Below are positions 54,817 to 64,000 of a stretch of 64,000 nt of DNA, in pieces. The stretch covers positions 41,996 to 105,995 of the forward strand of contig NZ_PKGB01000009.1 in the NCBI RefSeq assembly GCF_002848135.1, in the 5' to 3' direction. A program made the translations under genes and the position numbers. Numbering within the stretch: position 1 is the stretch's first letter; the number at the start of each line of letters is the position of its first letter. The notes beneath the pieces were generated by a model. It did not search any database, was not told where the DNA came from, and was given only the letters and a program-made list of their open reading frames with translations. Source of the DNA: Hydrogenovibrio sp. SC-1. Its GTDB lineage: Bacteria > Pseudomonadota > Gammaproteobacteria > Thiomicrospirales > Thiomicrospiraceae.

Positions 54817-56781
54817 ATGTTATCCATCCAAGCAATTGACTTAATGGCGGGTAGTAAAGTTTTATTACAAAACGCCAGTTTGACACTTCATCCCGGACAA
54901 AAAATTGGCTTAATCGGGGCGAATGGTGCCGGTAAATCGACCTTGTTAAAGGCTGTGCTGAATCAAGTTGCTTTGGAAGCGGGCACGATTCAAATGCCTG
55001 AAAGTTGGTTGGTGGGTTATGTGGCACAAGAACAGAGTCATTTACATTTAAATGCGCTGGATTATGTCATGCAAGGGGATTCGCTTTATGCCAAGGTGCG
55101 CGCGCAAATTGATGCAGCCGAATTGAGCAACGCGCATGATGATCTAGTCAAAGCTTACGACCAGCTTGATTTGATTGATGGTTATGAAGTCCCTCAAAAG
55201 GCACAACAACTCTTGTTTGGGTTGGGCTTTAGTGAAGCCGATTTTGATAAGCAGGTCGGTTCGTTTTCTGGGGGCTGGCAAGTCAGACTTAAGCTGGCAG
55301 CCGCTTTGATGCAACGCGCAGATTTATTGCTGCTCGATGAGCCGACAAATCACTTGGATATTGAAGCTGTCGCCTGGTTGGTGCAGTGGTTAAAGCAATT
55401 TCGGGGTGCGGTGATGGTGATTTCGCATGATCGAATGTTTCTGGATGAAGTTGTGCAGGGCGTTGCCCATTTAGATCATCAGAAAATTCAGTTGTATAGT
55501 GGGAATTTTGCCGCATTTGAGCGACAACGCAATGCGCAATTAATGCAGCAACAAGCGTTGCATGATAAGCAAAAGCAACAGATGCAACATCTCAAATCCT
55601 TTATAGAACGCTTTAAAGCCAAAGCCAGTAAAGCGAAGCAAGCGCAAAGTCGGGTTAAAGCGTTGGAAAGGATGGAAACGGTTGCGGCAGTTCAGGCGAT
55701 GAACCCGTTTCAATTTCAAATTGCCGACCCGGATTTTTTACCCGATCCGATGTTGGAAGTAGAAGACCTACAGTTTGGGTATGAAACCAGTCCCATTTTA
55801 AATTCGGTGAATTTAACCCTGCGCGCAGGTGATCGCATTGGCTTGGTTGGTATTAATGGTTCCGGTAAGTCAACTTTATTGAAGTGTTTGATCAAGGAGC
55901 TTAAGCCCCAGCAAGGTAAAGTTTTGCATAGTAAGGGGTTAAAGATTGGTTATTTTGCACAGCATCAATTAGAAGCGTTAAACCCGCAACAGTCGCCTGT
56001 AGCGCATTTGTTAGCCTTGCCGGGTAATGATCAATCGCGAATAACCGATCAGCAAGCGCGTAATTTTTTAGGGCAATTTGGTTTTTCGGCGGATCAAGCC
56101 TTAAGTCCCGTAGTGGATTTTTCCGGTGGTGAAAAGGCTCGACTGTGTTTGGCGTTAATGATTTATCAAAAACCGAACCTAATTATTCTCGATGAACCAA
56201 CCAATCATTTGGATATGGAAACCCGTGATGCGCTTGAGTTGGCGTTGCAAGATTTTTCGGGGGCGCTTATTTTGGTCAGCCATGATCAGCATTTGTTGTC
56301 CAGCATTGTTGATCAGTTTTGGTGGGTGCATAATCAGCAGGTGACGCGTTATCATGGCGATTTAGAGGCTTATCTAAATCAGCGTTTACGAACCTTAAAA
56401 GAAAAACAACAAAGTGCGAATGCTGGCGCAAAAACAACCAGGCCTGGTGTAAATGGTGCCGAAAAATCGGCCGTTAATGATAAAAAGGCACAGCGTCAAC
56501 AGAACGCCGCCATGCGTCAACAACTGCAACAAGCAATGCGCCAGCCTAAGCAACGATTACAAAAGGTGGAGAAGCAGTTGTCCACGGCACAAAAGGCATT
56601 ATTGAATTGCCACCAGCAAATGGAAGACAGTCGTCTCTATGAGTCAGATCAAGCTGAATCACTTAAGGCTATTTTATTGGAAGAAGCCCAGCTTAAATCC
56701 GAAATAGATGACTTGGAAGAAAGCTGGTTAGAATTGGAATCTGAGCTTGAGACAATTGAAGCTCAGTTTGAAGCAAATTAA
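54817..56781 (+). CDS. ABC-F family ATPase (YheS-like)
   Basis: 654 residues, two fused ABC domains without membrane spans: Walker A GANGAGKSTLL (about 33-43) and GINGSGKSTLL (about 347-357), signatures SFSGGWQ and DFSGGEKARL, and Walker B LLLDEPTNHLD and IILDEPTNHLD. The Arm and P-site tRNA-interaction linker (KQKQQMQHLKSFIERFKAK) and a C-terminal coiled coil (about 540-650) fit the YheS/Uup group acting on stalled ribosomes. YheS is the closer match by eye. Three bases behind lolD. A CCAGGCCTGG copy at 56438-56447 encodes Arg-Pro-Gly in the linker before the coiled coil. Confidence 0.88.
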   Translation: MLSIQAIDLMAGSKVLLQNASLTLHPGQKIGLIGANGAGKSTLLKAVLNQVALEAGTIQMPESWLVGYVAQEQSHLHLNALDYVMQGDSLYAKVRAQIDAAELSNAHDDLVKAYDQLDLIDGYEVPQKAQQLLFGLGFSEADFDKQVGSFSGGWQVRLKLAAALMQRADLLLLDEPTNHLDIEAVAWLVQWLKQFRGAVMVISHDRMFLDEVVQGVAHLDHQKIQLYSGNFAAFERQRNAQLMQQQALHDKQKQQMQHLKSFIERFKAKASKAKQAQSRVKALERMETVAAVQAMNPFQFQIADPDFLPDPMLEVEDLQFGYETSPILNSVNLTLRAGDRIGLVGINGSGKSTLLKCLIKELKPQQGKVLHSKGLKIGYFAQHQLEALNPQQSPVAHLLALPGNDQSRITDQQARNFLGQFGFSADQALSPVVDFSGGEKARLCLALMIYQKPNLIILDEPTNHLDMETRDALELALQDFSGALILVSHDQHLLSSIVDQFWWVHNQQVTRYHGDLEAYLNQRLRTLKEKQQSANAGAKTTRPGVNGAEKSAVNDKKAQRQQNAAMRQQLQQAMRQPKQRLQKVEKQLSTAQKALLNCHQQMEDSRLYESDQAESLKAILLEEAQLKSEIDDLEESWLELESELETIEAQFEAN

Positions 56782-56996
56782 GATTCTCGACAGTTGCGGA
56801 AAGCACAGCCGTGTTTCATGCCAAATTTATTCAAAATGTACACCATCGGGCAAAAACCGGTTAAACCAGAAATGAGCAAGTTAATGCCAATAAAGCCGGT
56901 GAGCAATAGCCATAAAGGTGAAACTGCGTAAGCCAGTACTGCGGACAACAATACCATTGTACCAACCATCATCATCATGAATTTTTCAATTACCAT
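56778..56996 (-). CDS. DUF2892 inner-membrane protein (YgaP C-terminal-like)
   Basis: 72 residues. Two hydrophobic spans (about 12-26 and 27-46) followed by GFCPMVYILNKFGMKHGCAFRNC. The GLTGFCPM motif with spaced Cys is typical of DUF2892 proteins, also found as the membrane part of YgaP rhodanese. Function unknown. The last four bases overlap the end of the ABC-F gene (convergent). Confidence 0.75.
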   Translation of the reverse strand: MVIEKFMMMMVGTMVLLSAVLAYAVSPLWLLLTGFIGINLLISGLTGFCPMVYILNKFGMKHGCAFRNCRES

Positions 56997-57100
56997 CGTT
57001 GTTTACCTTTGTTTTTTAATTGCAAGGATATAAAGATATTATCATATCATGATGTTTTGAATAATGAAAATGACTTTTAGAAATAAATACACGCCTTTAC

Positions 57101-57129
57101 TTTCAATAAGTCACTAAAATCAGTATAAT
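57101..57129 (+). promoter_or_regulatory. Candidate tig promoter
   Basis: TTTCAA (57101-57106), a 17-base spacer and TATAAT (57124-57129). The -35 matches only half of the consensus. Confidence 0.45.
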
Positions 57130-57207
57130 TTGCCGTTTATTTTGTCACGCCGTTGAAGCGGGATATCCACTTCGTTATTCGGACTTAAATTTTTGAGATC
57201 AATACCT

Positions 57208-58518
57208 ATGCAAGTAACCGTAGAAAAACCAGAATCAGGGCTAGAACATACGATTAATGTCACTTTACCTTCAACTGATTTAGACAGCAAAGTTGAAAAG
57301 CGTTTAGCGCAAATGCGCTCGACCGTTAAAATGGATGGATTTCGTCCTGGAAAAGTTCCCATGTCAATCGTTAAAAAGCGTTATGGTGGTCAGGTTCGCC
57401 AGGAAATGCTTGGCGAGACGGTTCAAGCCTCTTTTTATGATGCCATCGCAAAGGAAGAATTGAATATTGCGGGCTATCCTCAGTTCCACAAACTGGATGA
57501 GCAGGATGGTCAAATTCTGTATTCTGCCAAGTTTGAAGTGTTTCCAAAAATTGATTTACCAAAATTTAGTGATTTATCAGTTGAACTCAACAAATCTGAA
57601 GTAACGGATAAAGATGTTGATACGATGATTACTAAATTGCGCGAACAAAAGTCTGCTTGGAAGCCTGCCAATGGCAATAAGAAGGCCAAAAAAGGTGATC
57701 AGGTCATTATCGACTTCGTTGGTAAAAAAGACGGCGTTGAGTTTGAAGGTGGAAAAGCAGAAGATGTTCCTTTAGAACTTGGTTCAGGTCGAATGATTCC
57801 TGGTTTTGAAGATGGCATTGAAGGAATGAAGAAAGGTGAAGAAAAAACCATTGATGTGACTTTCCCTGAAGATTACCAGTCTGAAGAGCTTAAAGGGCAA
57901 GCGGTGACTTTTGATATTACCGTTCATTCTGTTCAAACCAAAGTGCTTCCTGAGATTGATGAGGAATTTGTAAAGTCATTGGGTGTTGATGCTGGCACAG
58001 AAGAAGCGTTAACTGCTGAAGTGCGTTCCAATATGGAAAAAGAATTAGCCAGAGCGGTTGAAAATAAAAACCGTACGCTTGTGTTGGACGCCTTGTCTGA
58101 TAAGGTTGAAGTGACTTTGCCTCAAGCGCTAGTTGAACAAGAAGCTCAAACGTTACTTAATCGCCAAGCTGAGCAGTTTAAACAACAAGGAATGAACCCA
58201 GAAGATTTGGGTATTACCACGGATATGTTTAAAGCGGATGCTGAAAAGCGCGTTAAAATCGGTCTTGTGTTAGGTGAAGTGATTAAAGAAAATAATATTG
58301 AAGCCACGGAAGAAGGGCGTAAAGCCTTTATTGAAGAACAAGCTTCTTCCTATGACGATCCACAAGAAGTTATTCAGTGGTATGCCAATAACCCGGATGC
58401 TCAAAAAGAAATTGATGCGATTTTGGTGGAAAGAGAAATCACTAAGCTGATTTTATCTGAAGCGAAAGTCAAAGAAGTCTCTAAAAAGTTTGAAGAAATT
58501 GTCAATACAGCCGCTTAA
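57208..58518 (+). CDS. tig: Trigger factor
   Basis: 436 residues from the ATG at 57208 (MQVTVEKPESGLEHT); an in-frame start 15 bases earlier is less likely. The N-terminal ribosome-binding domain carries FRPGKVPMSIVKKRYG. A PPIase domain (about 155-245, GDQVIIDFVGKKDGVEFEGG) and a C-terminal chaperone domain follow. It is the ribosome-bound chaperone for nascent chains. Followed by a strong terminator and the clpP-clpX-lon series, as in many gammaproteobacteria. Confidence 0.97.
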   Translation: MQVTVEKPESGLEHTINVTLPSTDLDSKVEKRLAQMRSTVKMDGFRPGKVPMSIVKKRYGGQVRQEMLGETVQASFYDAIAKEELNIAGYPQFHKLDEQDGQILYSAKFEVFPKIDLPKFSDLSVELNKSEVTDKDVDTMITKLREQKSAWKPANGNKKAKKGDQVIIDFVGKKDGVEFEGGKAEDVPLELGSGRMIPGFEDGIEGMKKGEEKTIDVTFPEDYQSEELKGQAVTFDITVHSVQTKVLPEIDEEFVKSLGVDAGTEEALTAEVRSNMEKELARAVENKNRTLVLDALSDKVEVTLPQALVEQEAQTLLNRQAEQFKQQGMNPEDLGITTDMFKADAEKRVKIGLVLGEVIKENNIEATEEGRKAFIEEQASSYDDPQEVIQWYANNPDAQKEIDAILVEREITKLILSEAKVKEVSKKFEEIVNTAA

Positions 58519-58542
58519 TTCGGCCTTTTGATTCTTTAAAGA

Positions 58543-58596
58543 CTTAACCTAGGCTACAAAAATCCGTGTTTTTGTAGTAAGGTTAAGTTTTTTTTT
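58543..58596 (+). terminator. Two-part terminator between tig and clpP
   Basis: Outer CTTAACC/GGTTAAG (58543-58549 with 58581-58587) and inner CTACAAAAA/TTTTTGTAG (58554-58562 with 58569-58577), then nine T residues. Confidence 0.88.
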
Positions 58597-58698
58597 AGCC
58601 AGTTAATCGGGATTGTCTGTCGTTTAATGCGCAGTCGCTCGAAAGTTTTTAATAAATAGCCTTTTGCAAAAAAGGTTACAGACAAAAGGTTTATCTTC

Positions 58699-59301
58699 AT
58701 GCATTCCTCTCCAATTCAAGACGCGCTCATCCCGATGGTGATTGAACAAACCAGTCGTGGTGAAAGATCTTTTGATATCTATTCTCGTCTATTAAAAGAA
58801 AGAGTTATTTTTTTGGTGGGCCAGGTTGAGGATCAGATGGCAAATTTGATTGTGGCCCAGCTATTATTTTTGGAATCTGAAAACCCAGATAAAGATATCC
58901 ATTTGTATATTAACTCGCCGGGTGGCAGTGTCACTGCGGGCATGGCAATCTATGATACCATGCGTTTTATCAAGCCAGATGTTAGTACTATGTGTATTGG
59001 TCAAGCGGCCAGCATGGGATCCTTCTTGTTGTCAGCAGGCGCAAAAGGAAAGCGTTTTGTTTTGCCTAACTCACGGGTGATGATTCATCAACCTCTTGGT
59101 GGTTTTCAAGGACAAGCTTCAGATATTGAAATTCATGCTAAAGAAATTATTGAAGTGAAACAACGTCTAAATCAAGCCTTAGCAGATCACACTGGACAGC
59201 CGATTGAAGTGATAGAAAATGACACTGATCGTGATAATTTTATGAGTGCACAACAAGCATGTGATTATGGTTTGGTAGATAAAGTACTCTCACAACGTTA
59301 A
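58699..59301 (+). CDS. clpP: ATP-dependent Clp protease proteolytic subunit
   Basis: 200 residues. Catalytic triad Ser105 ([10 protein letters not shown]), His130 (VMIHQPLGG) and Asp179 (DTDRDNF). It begins with a short propeptide-like [23 protein letters not shown]. It forms the 14-mer proteolytic chamber with ClpX. Follows tig after a terminator; clpX begins 17 bases later. Confidence 0.98.
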   Translation: MHSSPIQDALIPMVIEQTSRGERSFDIYSRLLKERVIFLVGQVEDQMANLIVAQLLFLESENPDKDIHLYINSPGGSVTAGMAIYDTMRFIKPDVSTMCIGQAASMGSFLLSAGAKGKRFVLPNSRVMIHQPLGGFQGQASDIEIHAKEIIEVKQRLNQALADHTGQPIEVIENDTDRDNFMSAQQACDYGLVDKVLSQR

Positions 59302-59318
59302 CCGACAAAGGCAATTAA

Positions 59319-60569
59319 ATGAGTGAAAAAATGTTGTATTGTTCATTTTGTGGTAAAGCTCAAGATGAAGTCAAAAAATTAATTGCAGGGCCTTCTGTTT
59401 ATATTTGCGATGAATGTGTCGAGTTATGCAATGATATTTTGAAAGAAGAATTTGGTGAAGAATCACTCAGTCATTTTGAATTGGATCATTTACCAACCCC
59501 TCATGAAATCAGTGCAATCCTAGATGATTATGTCATTGGTCAATTCCAAGCCAAAAAAGTACTGTCGGTTGCGGTTTATAACCACTATCGCCGTCTGCAA
59601 AGTGGTTATCAGAAAGATGATGTTGAGCTGAATAAGAGTAATATCTTGTTAATTGGCCCGACAGGATCAGGTAAAACGTTATTGGCACAGACATTGGCGC
59701 GCTTATTAGATGTCCCATTTGCTATTGCAGATGCCACGACCTTAACCGAAGCTGGTTATGTTGGAGAGGATGTTGAAAGTATTGTGTTAAAGTTGTTGCA
59801 GCGTTGTGATAATGACCCTGAAAAGGCCGAGCGTGGCATTATTTATATTGACGAAATCGATAAGATTACCCGTAAATCGGAAAATCCATCAATTACACGA
59901 GATGTGTCAGGTGAAGGGGTGCAGCAGGCACTCTTAAAGCTAATTGAAGGGACGGTGGCCAATATTCCCCCTCAAGGTGGGCGTAAACACCCAAATCAAG
60001 ATATGATACAAGTCGATACCTCAAAGATTCTCTTTATTGTCGGCGGGGCTTTTGAAGGACTGGAAAAAATTATTGAGCAACGGACTGAGAAAAACATTGG
60101 TATTGGATTCTCGGCAGAAGTGAAGTCTACTGAGAAGAAAGCGGGTGTTTCTGAGGTATTTCGCAATATTGAACCAGAAGATTTGGTTAAGTTTGGTTTG
60201 ATTCCTGAGTTTGTTGGGCGTTTGCCTGTCGTTGCCTCACTTGAAGAATTGGATGAAAAAGCACTGGTTCAGATTTTGACAGAGCCTAAAAATGCCTTTG
60301 TTAAGCAATATCAGAAAATGTTTGAACTAGAAGGGGCTGCCCTTGAGTTTCGTAAAGATTCGTTAACTGAAATTGCGAAATTGGCAATTGAAAGAAAAAC
60401 AGGTGCCCGTGGATTGCGTTCGATTCTTGAAAAAACTTTATTAGACACCATGTATGACTTACCCAGTTTGAAAAATGTAGAAAAAGTGGTGGTTAATAAA
60501 GCGGTCATTAAGGGCACGAAAAAACCAATCCTAATGTATCAAGAAGCCAGTAAAAAAGCTTCAAACTAA
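59319..60569 (+). CDS. clpX: ClpX ATPase
   Basis: 416 residues, standard length. N-terminal C4 zinc domain with CSFCGK and [13 protein letters not shown]+ Walker [11 protein letters not shown], Walker [12 protein letters not shown], pore loop GYVGEDVES, and the IGF loop that docks with ClpP (about 260-270, NIGIGFSAE). It unfolds tagged substrates such as ssrA for ClpP. A terminator-like hairpin follows. Confidence 0.98.
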   Translation: MSEKMLYCSFCGKAQDEVKKLIAGPSVYICDECVELCNDILKEEFGEESLSHFELDHLPTPHEISAILDDYVIGQFQAKKVLSVAVYNHYRRLQSGYQKDDVELNKSNILLIGPTGSGKTLLAQTLARLLDVPFAIADATTLTEAGYVGEDVESIVLKLLQRCDNDPEKAERGIIYIDEIDKITRKSENPSITRDVSGEGVQQALLKLIEGTVANIPPQGGRKHPNQDMIQVDTSKILFIVGGAFEGLEKIIEQRTEKNIGIGFSAEVKSTEKKAGVSEVFRNIEPEDLVKFGLIPEFVGRLPVVASLEELDEKALVQILTEPKNAFVKQYQKMFELEGAALEFRKDSLTEIAKLAIERKTGARGLRSILEKTLLDTMYDLPSLKNVEKVVVNKAVIKGTKKPILMYQEASKKASN

Positions 60570-60587
60570 CCATTCTAATCCTACTTA

Positions 60588-60607
60588 GGCCAGCAATCGT
60601 TGGCCTG
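60588..60607 (+). terminator. Probable terminator after clpX
   Basis: AGGCCA (60588-60593) pairs with TGGCCT (60602-60607) over an eight-base loop, followed by GTTT. The remaining spacer to lon (up to 60764) has no clear sigma-32 promoter that I can confirm. Confidence 0.45.
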
Positions 60608-60764
60608 TTTACGGATCCACCATTCAGTGGTACTCTGTAAATTTTCTAAGTCATTTTATTTTTTTTGCCCTAAGTGGCAAGTTTATTGTTTACATTTTTA
60701 AACTGCGTTGGGTGATTCAGTTTTCTCAGCTGCTTTTTAAACATAATACGAGTCTGATAACGTT

Positions 60765-63209
60765 ATGGATATTGAACAAGTCGAATTCAAAACCAATGTA
60801 TTTGTACTGGCATTAAGAGATGTCGTTGTTTTTCCTGGTATGGTGGTTCCGCTATTTGTTGGGCGTGAAAAGTCAATGAATGCACTAAATTCAGCGATGA
60901 CGGAAGATAAGCAAATATTTTTGGTGACCCAAAAAAATGCAACGGAAGAAACTCCGACCATTGATAATCTTTATCAAGTGGGGGTGATGGCCAATATTCT
61001 ACAACTATTGAAATTGCCAGATGGCACTCTAAAAGTACTTGTGGAAGGGGTCAAACGCTTTGAACTGGTTGGACTTACCGATCGTACCGATTTTTTAATT
61101 GGGGATATTCAACAGTTGCGTTCTAATGAAACGCTGGATAGTGACGGAACCCTATTGGTCAGAACCATTCAAGAGCGTTTTCAAGACTATGCTGACATGA
61201 AGAAAAAAGTGCCCAGTGAAGTCATTAAAAGTGTTCAAAAAATCACGGAACCGAACCGTTTAGTTGATACCATTTCAGCGAATTTAAAGCTGAGTATTGA
61301 AGAAAAACAGTCTCTTTTAGAAATTCTATCGGTTAATGAGCGGTTAGAGCATATTTTACGAACCTTGGAAACCGAATTAGAAATGTTGGAGTCTGAGCAG
61401 CGAATCAATCGTCGCGTCAAGAAAAAAATGGATCAGACACAGCGTAATTTCTATTTAAATACGAAATTGCAGGCGATTCATGAAGAGCTTGGAGAAGCTT
61501 CAGAAGATGGTTTAAAGGAATTTGATCGTCTGAAAGAGCAGGTAGACGCTGCTGGTATGCCAGAAGCTGCATTAAAGGTGGCTAATGAAGAGTTAAAGCG
61601 TTTGAAGCTTATGTCGCCACAATCACCTGAAGCCAATATTGTTAGAACCTACATTGAATGGATGGTGGCGATTCCATGGAAGAAGCGTAGTCGCGTTTCT
61701 AAAGACTTAGAGAAAGCACAGGCGATATTGGATAAGCAGCATTATGGCCTAGAAAAGGTAAAAGAGCGCATTATTGAATATCTTGCGGTGCAGAAACGGG
61801 TTCGGAAAATGAAGGGGCCGATTTTGTGTCTGGTGGGACCACCAGGGGTTGGTAAAACCTCACTTGCCAGATCCATTGCAGAAGCTACCAATCGTAAGTA
61901 TGTACGTATGTCATTGGGTGGTGTACGTGATGAGGCTGAAATCAGAGGGCATCGTAAAACCTATTTAGGGGCTTTGCCTGGCCGTATTATTCAAAAAATG
62001 AAATTGGCCGGAACACGTAATCCTTTGTTTTTGTTAGATGAAATTGACAAGATGGCAAGAGACAATCGCGGTGATCCGGCAAGTGCCTTATTAGAAGTGC
62101 TTGATCCTGAACAAAATAGCACCTTTAACGACCATTATTTGGAAGTCGATTATGATTTATCAGATGTGATGTTTGTTGCAACGTCTAATTCAATGGATAT
62201 TCCTGAAGCCTTATTGGATAGAATGGAAATTATTGACTTGGCAGGCTATACCGAGCGCGAAAAGCTGAATATTGCCGATCGGCATTTATTGCCACGTGCG
62301 ATTAAAGAGCATGGATTAAAACCAGAAGAACTGGACGTGACGCGAGATGCCATTTTAAAGATTATTCAAACCTATACCCGCGAAGCAGGTGTCCGTTTAC
62401 TCGATCAAAACCTCGCAAAAATTTGTCGTAAATCAGTCAAAGAACTCGTTACGGGAGAAGCTCAATCCAAAATAACGGTGACACCTGATTTATTGGAAAA
62501 ATATCTTGGGGTGGCGAAATACCGTTTTGGTTTAGCAGATGAACGCAGTCAGATTGGTCAAGTGGCTGGTTTGGCTTGGACAAGAGTCGGCGGGGATTTA
62601 CTTCGAATTGAAGCTACAGCTATGCCGGGTAAAGGCAAAAATACCTCAACGGGTCAGTTGGGCAGTGTAATGCAAGAATCCACTCAGGCGGCAATGAGTG
62701 TGATTCGTAGCCGATCTAATGAGCTTGGTTTAGCTGACGACTTTTATGAGAAGCAAGATATTCATTTGCATTTCCCTGAAGGAGCCATTAAGAAAGATGG
62801 TCCCAGTGCCGGTATTGCGATTTGTACGGCGATTGCATCAGTGTTGACGAATATCCCTGTGCGTTCTGATGTGGCAATGACGGGAGAGATTACTTTGCGC
62901 GGAGAGGTACTTCCTATTGGTGGCTTAAAAGAAAAGCTGTTAGCTGCTGCGCGTGGTGGCATCAAAACCGTTTTGATCCCTTATGACAATGTTCGTGATC
63001 TTGCTGAAATTGCCGATGAAATTAAATCTGGTTTAGATATTCATCCCGTTCAATGGATAGATGAAGTATTTAAGGTTGCTTTAGAGCGCTTACCCGAACC
63101 AAGGGAAGCGGCAACCTCTGATATCAGTATGGGGCAAGATTTGGAAAAAATTGTGGCCAATAAGCCCGCAGAAAAGCAAATAATCAAAAAAACACCCAAA
63201 AGACACTGA
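60765..63209 (+). CDS. lon: ATP-dependent Lon protease
   Basis: 814 residues. N-terminal LonN domain ([22 protein letters not shown]), AAA+ Walker [11 protein letters not shown], and a C-terminal protease domain with catalytic dyad Ser681 (DGPSAGI) and Lys about 724 (GGLKEKLL). Degrades misfolded and regulatory proteins. Starts 195 bases after clpX. Ends in a basic tail KKTPKRH. hup follows with its own promoter. Confidence 0.98.
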   Translation: MDIEQVEFKTNVFVLALRDVVVFPGMVVPLFVGREKSMNALNSAMTEDKQIFLVTQKNATEETPTIDNLYQVGVMANILQLLKLPDGTLKVLVEGVKRFELVGLTDRTDFLIGDIQQLRSNETLDSDGTLLVRTIQERFQDYADMKKKVPSEVIKSVQKITEPNRLVDTISANLKLSIEEKQSLLEILSVNERLEHILRTLETELEMLESEQRINRRVKKKMDQTQRNFYLNTKLQAIHEELGEASEDGLKEFDRLKEQVDAAGMPEAALKVANEELKRLKLMSPQSPEANIVRTYIEWMVAIPWKKRSRVSKDLEKAQAILDKQHYGLEKVKERIIEYLAVQKRVRKMKGPILCLVGPPGVGKTSLARSIAEATNRKYVRMSLGGVRDEAEIRGHRKTYLGALPGRIIQKMKLAGTRNPLFLLDEIDKMARDNRGDPASALLEVLDPEQNSTFNDHYLEVDYDLSDVMFVATSNSMDIPEALLDRMEIIDLAGYTEREKLNIADRHLLPRAIKEHGLKPEELDVTRDAILKIIQTYTREAGVRLLDQNLAKICRKSVKELVTGEAQSKITVTPDLLEKYLGVAKYRFGLADERSQIGQVAGLAWTRVGGDLLRIEATAMPGKGKNTSTGQLGSVMQESTQAAMSVIRSRSNELGLADDFYEKQDIHLHFPEGAIKKDGPSAGIAICTAIASVLTNIPVRSDVAMTGEITLRGEVLPIGGLKEKLLAAARGGIKTVLIPYDNVRDLAEIADEIKSGLDIHPVQWIDEVFKVALERLPEPREAATSDISMGQDLEKIVANKPAEKQIIKKTPKRH

Positions 63210-63236
63210 AATTGGGCAAAATTCTTTTATTCGGGC

Positions 63237-63266
63237 TTGACAGTAAATGTTGAACGCTGATATAAC
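63237..63266 (+). promoter_or_regulatory. Promoter of hup
   Basis: TTGACA (63237-63242), an 18-base spacer, TATAAC (63261-63266). The hup ATG is at 63324 with GGAGAAACTTTAATC upstream. Confidence 0.8.
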
Positions 63267-63323
63267 TACCTGCAAGCCTGAGGGTGGTCAAAGAATACTA
63301 AATACTATGGAGAAACTTTAATC

Positions 63324-63596
63324 ATGAATAAGACCGAATTAGTTAGTGCAATCGCAGAAGAAGCCGGATTAACAAAAGCAGATGCTGCGAAAGCACTAGA
63401 AGCAACTGTTTCAACTGTAACAAAAGCCTTAAGCTCAGGTGATTCTGTTGCCATTATTGGTTTTGGTACTTTTAAAGTAGGTGAGCGTTCAGCGCGTACA
63501 GGTCGTAATCCTCAAACTGGCGCAGAAATGCAAATCCCTGCTGCACGTGTTCCTAAGTTTTCTGCGGGTAAAGCTTTAAAAGAAGCCGTTAACTAA
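63324..63596 (+). CDS. hupB: HU family DNA-binding protein
   Basis: 90 residues. [21 protein letters not shown] start, [24 protein letters not shown]-binding arm and [20 protein letters not shown] end (here [18 protein letters not shown]). Histone-like dimer that bends DNA. lon-hup order is standard in gammaproteobacteria. Followed by a strong terminator. Confidence 0.97.
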   Translation: MNKTELVSAIAEEAGLTKADAAKALEATVSTVTKALSSGDSVAIIGFGTFKVGERSARTGRNPQTGAEMQIPAARVPKFSAGKALKEAVN

Positions 63597-63626
63597 GCAA
63601 ATTCATTAATTGGCTTAATACAAAAG

Positions 63627-63676
63627 CCTCTCAATTTTAACCAAATCAATAGGTTAAAATTTGAGGGGTTTTTTTT
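63627..63676 (+). terminator. Intrinsic terminator after hup
   Basis: A 16-17 bp nearly perfect stem: CCTCTCAATTTTAACC (63627-63642) with GGTTAAAATTTGAGGGG (63652-63668), then eight T residues. Confidence 0.92.
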
Positions 63677-63710
63677 GGCTCATATTTTGTTAAAAAAACG
63701 AGCAAAGTGT

Positions 63711-63738
63711 TTGACAAAGCGCTGCAAGACCTTATAAT
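63711..63738 (+). promoter_or_regulatory. Promoter of tRNA-Val/tRNA-Asp
   Basis: TTGACA (63711-63716), a 16-base spacer and TATAAT (63733-63738), followed by GCGC, as expected for a stable RNA promoter. Confidence 0.88.
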
Positions 63739-63798
63739 ACGCGCATCAGTTAATCCAAGGTCATTAAGTTTTGGATTAAATGTGAAGACATCAAAATT

Positions 63799-63874
63799 GG
63801 GTGATTAGCTCAGCTGGGAGAGCATCGCCCTTACAAGGCGAGGGTCACTGGTTCGAACCCAGTATCACCCACCA
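63799..63874 (+). tRNA. tRNA-Val (TAC anticodon)
   Basis: 76 bases including encoded CCA. The acceptor GGGTGAT/ATCACCC pairs fully; anticodon loop CTTACAA gives TAC, reading GUA and other Val codons. T-loop GGTTCGAACCC. Confidence 0.97.
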
Positions 63875-63891
63875 ATTTTGAGGCCCGATAC

Positions 63892-63968
63892 GGAGTGGTA
63901 GTTCAGCTGGTTAGAATACTTGCCTGTCACGCAGGGGGTCGCGGGTTCGAGTCCCGTCCACTCCGCCA
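63892..63968 (+). tRNA. tRNA-Asp (GTC anticodon)
   Basis: 77 bases including encoded CCA. The acceptor GGAGTGG/CCACTCC pairs fully; the anticodon loop CTGTCAC gives GTC. T-loop GGGTTCGAGTCCC. It is 17 bases behind tRNA-Val in the same transcript. Confidence 0.97.
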
Positions 63969-64000
63969 TTACGGTTTTCATTGTGAATGTTTAAGCAACC

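Noticed and set aside
60608..60764. Heat-shock (sigma-32) promoter for lon
   Set aside because: No CTTGAA-N13-17-CCCCAT match with confident spacing; left unannotated.

Overview
The window is a continuous stretch of bacterial chromosome, AT-leaning, gene-dense and mostly housekeeping. The gene order (rpsF-rpsR-DUF2232-rplI-dnaB-alr, rimP-nusA-infB-rbfA-truB...rpsO-pnp, minCDE, tig-clpP-clpX-lon-hup) is that of a gammaproteobacterium. A type VI-like sulfide:quinone oxidoreductase, a SulP anion/bicarbonate-type permease and a single Lol permease fit a sulfur-oxidising chemolithoautotroph of the Thiomicrospira/Hydrogenovibrio/Thiomicrorhabdus kind (Thiotrichales). That placement is inference from gene content, not a search result. 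I see no prophage, insertion sequence, CRISPR array or integrated element.

Layout. 1-5.6 kb: a peptidoglycan/nucleoside enzyme (pgeF, cut by the window edge), a Kef-type antiporter, nadC, a membrane diguanylate cyclase, ampD and a small Cys-rich protein. 5.7-11.4 kb: flavodoxin, then two GT4 glycosyltransferases facing a PlcP-like metallophosphoesterase, a UDP-glucose dehydrogenase and a diacylglycerol kinase. 11.5-20.7 kb: the S6/S18/L9/DnaB/Alr block with Nudix, MATE and SPOR proteins. 20.8-25.3 kb: two tRNAs, a DjlA-like co-chaperone, a beta-propeller lipoprotein, and an epimerase gene broken by one in-frame TGA. 25.3-35.5 kb: the nusA-infB-pnp transcription/translation region, with a rhodanese-like methyltransferase and a cyclic-nucleotide-binding protein inserted between truB and rpsO. 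35.5-50.6 kb: M16C protease, RoxA, purB, SulP permease, minCDE, a CsiV-like protein, mfd, and an RND-like protein lacking its periplasmic domains. 50.8-64 kb: sqr, a TRIC/UPF0126 channel, Lol transporter, ABC-F protein, tig-clpPX-lon-hup and two tRNAs.

Two observations stand out. First, the 8.65-8.85 kb intergenic region carries three GTCA-centred 7-mers in exact 11-bp register, the geometry of a PhoB box. They lie in front of a phospholipase-C-type PlcP gene that diverges from two glycosyltransferases and is followed by ugd and dgkA. Together these look like a phosphate-starvation lipid-remodelling module: phospholipid to diacylglycerol, diacylglycerol to glycolipid or glucuronolipid, with DgkA returning diacylglycerol to phosphatidate. 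Second, the 10-bp palindrome CCAGGCCTGG occurs 13 times exactly, and three more times as a 9-of-10 match. About 0.06 exact copies would be expected in 64 kb of random sequence. Some copies form the stems of intrinsic terminators; others lie inside genes in all three reading frames. It behaves like a genome-wide signature sequence of unknown purpose.
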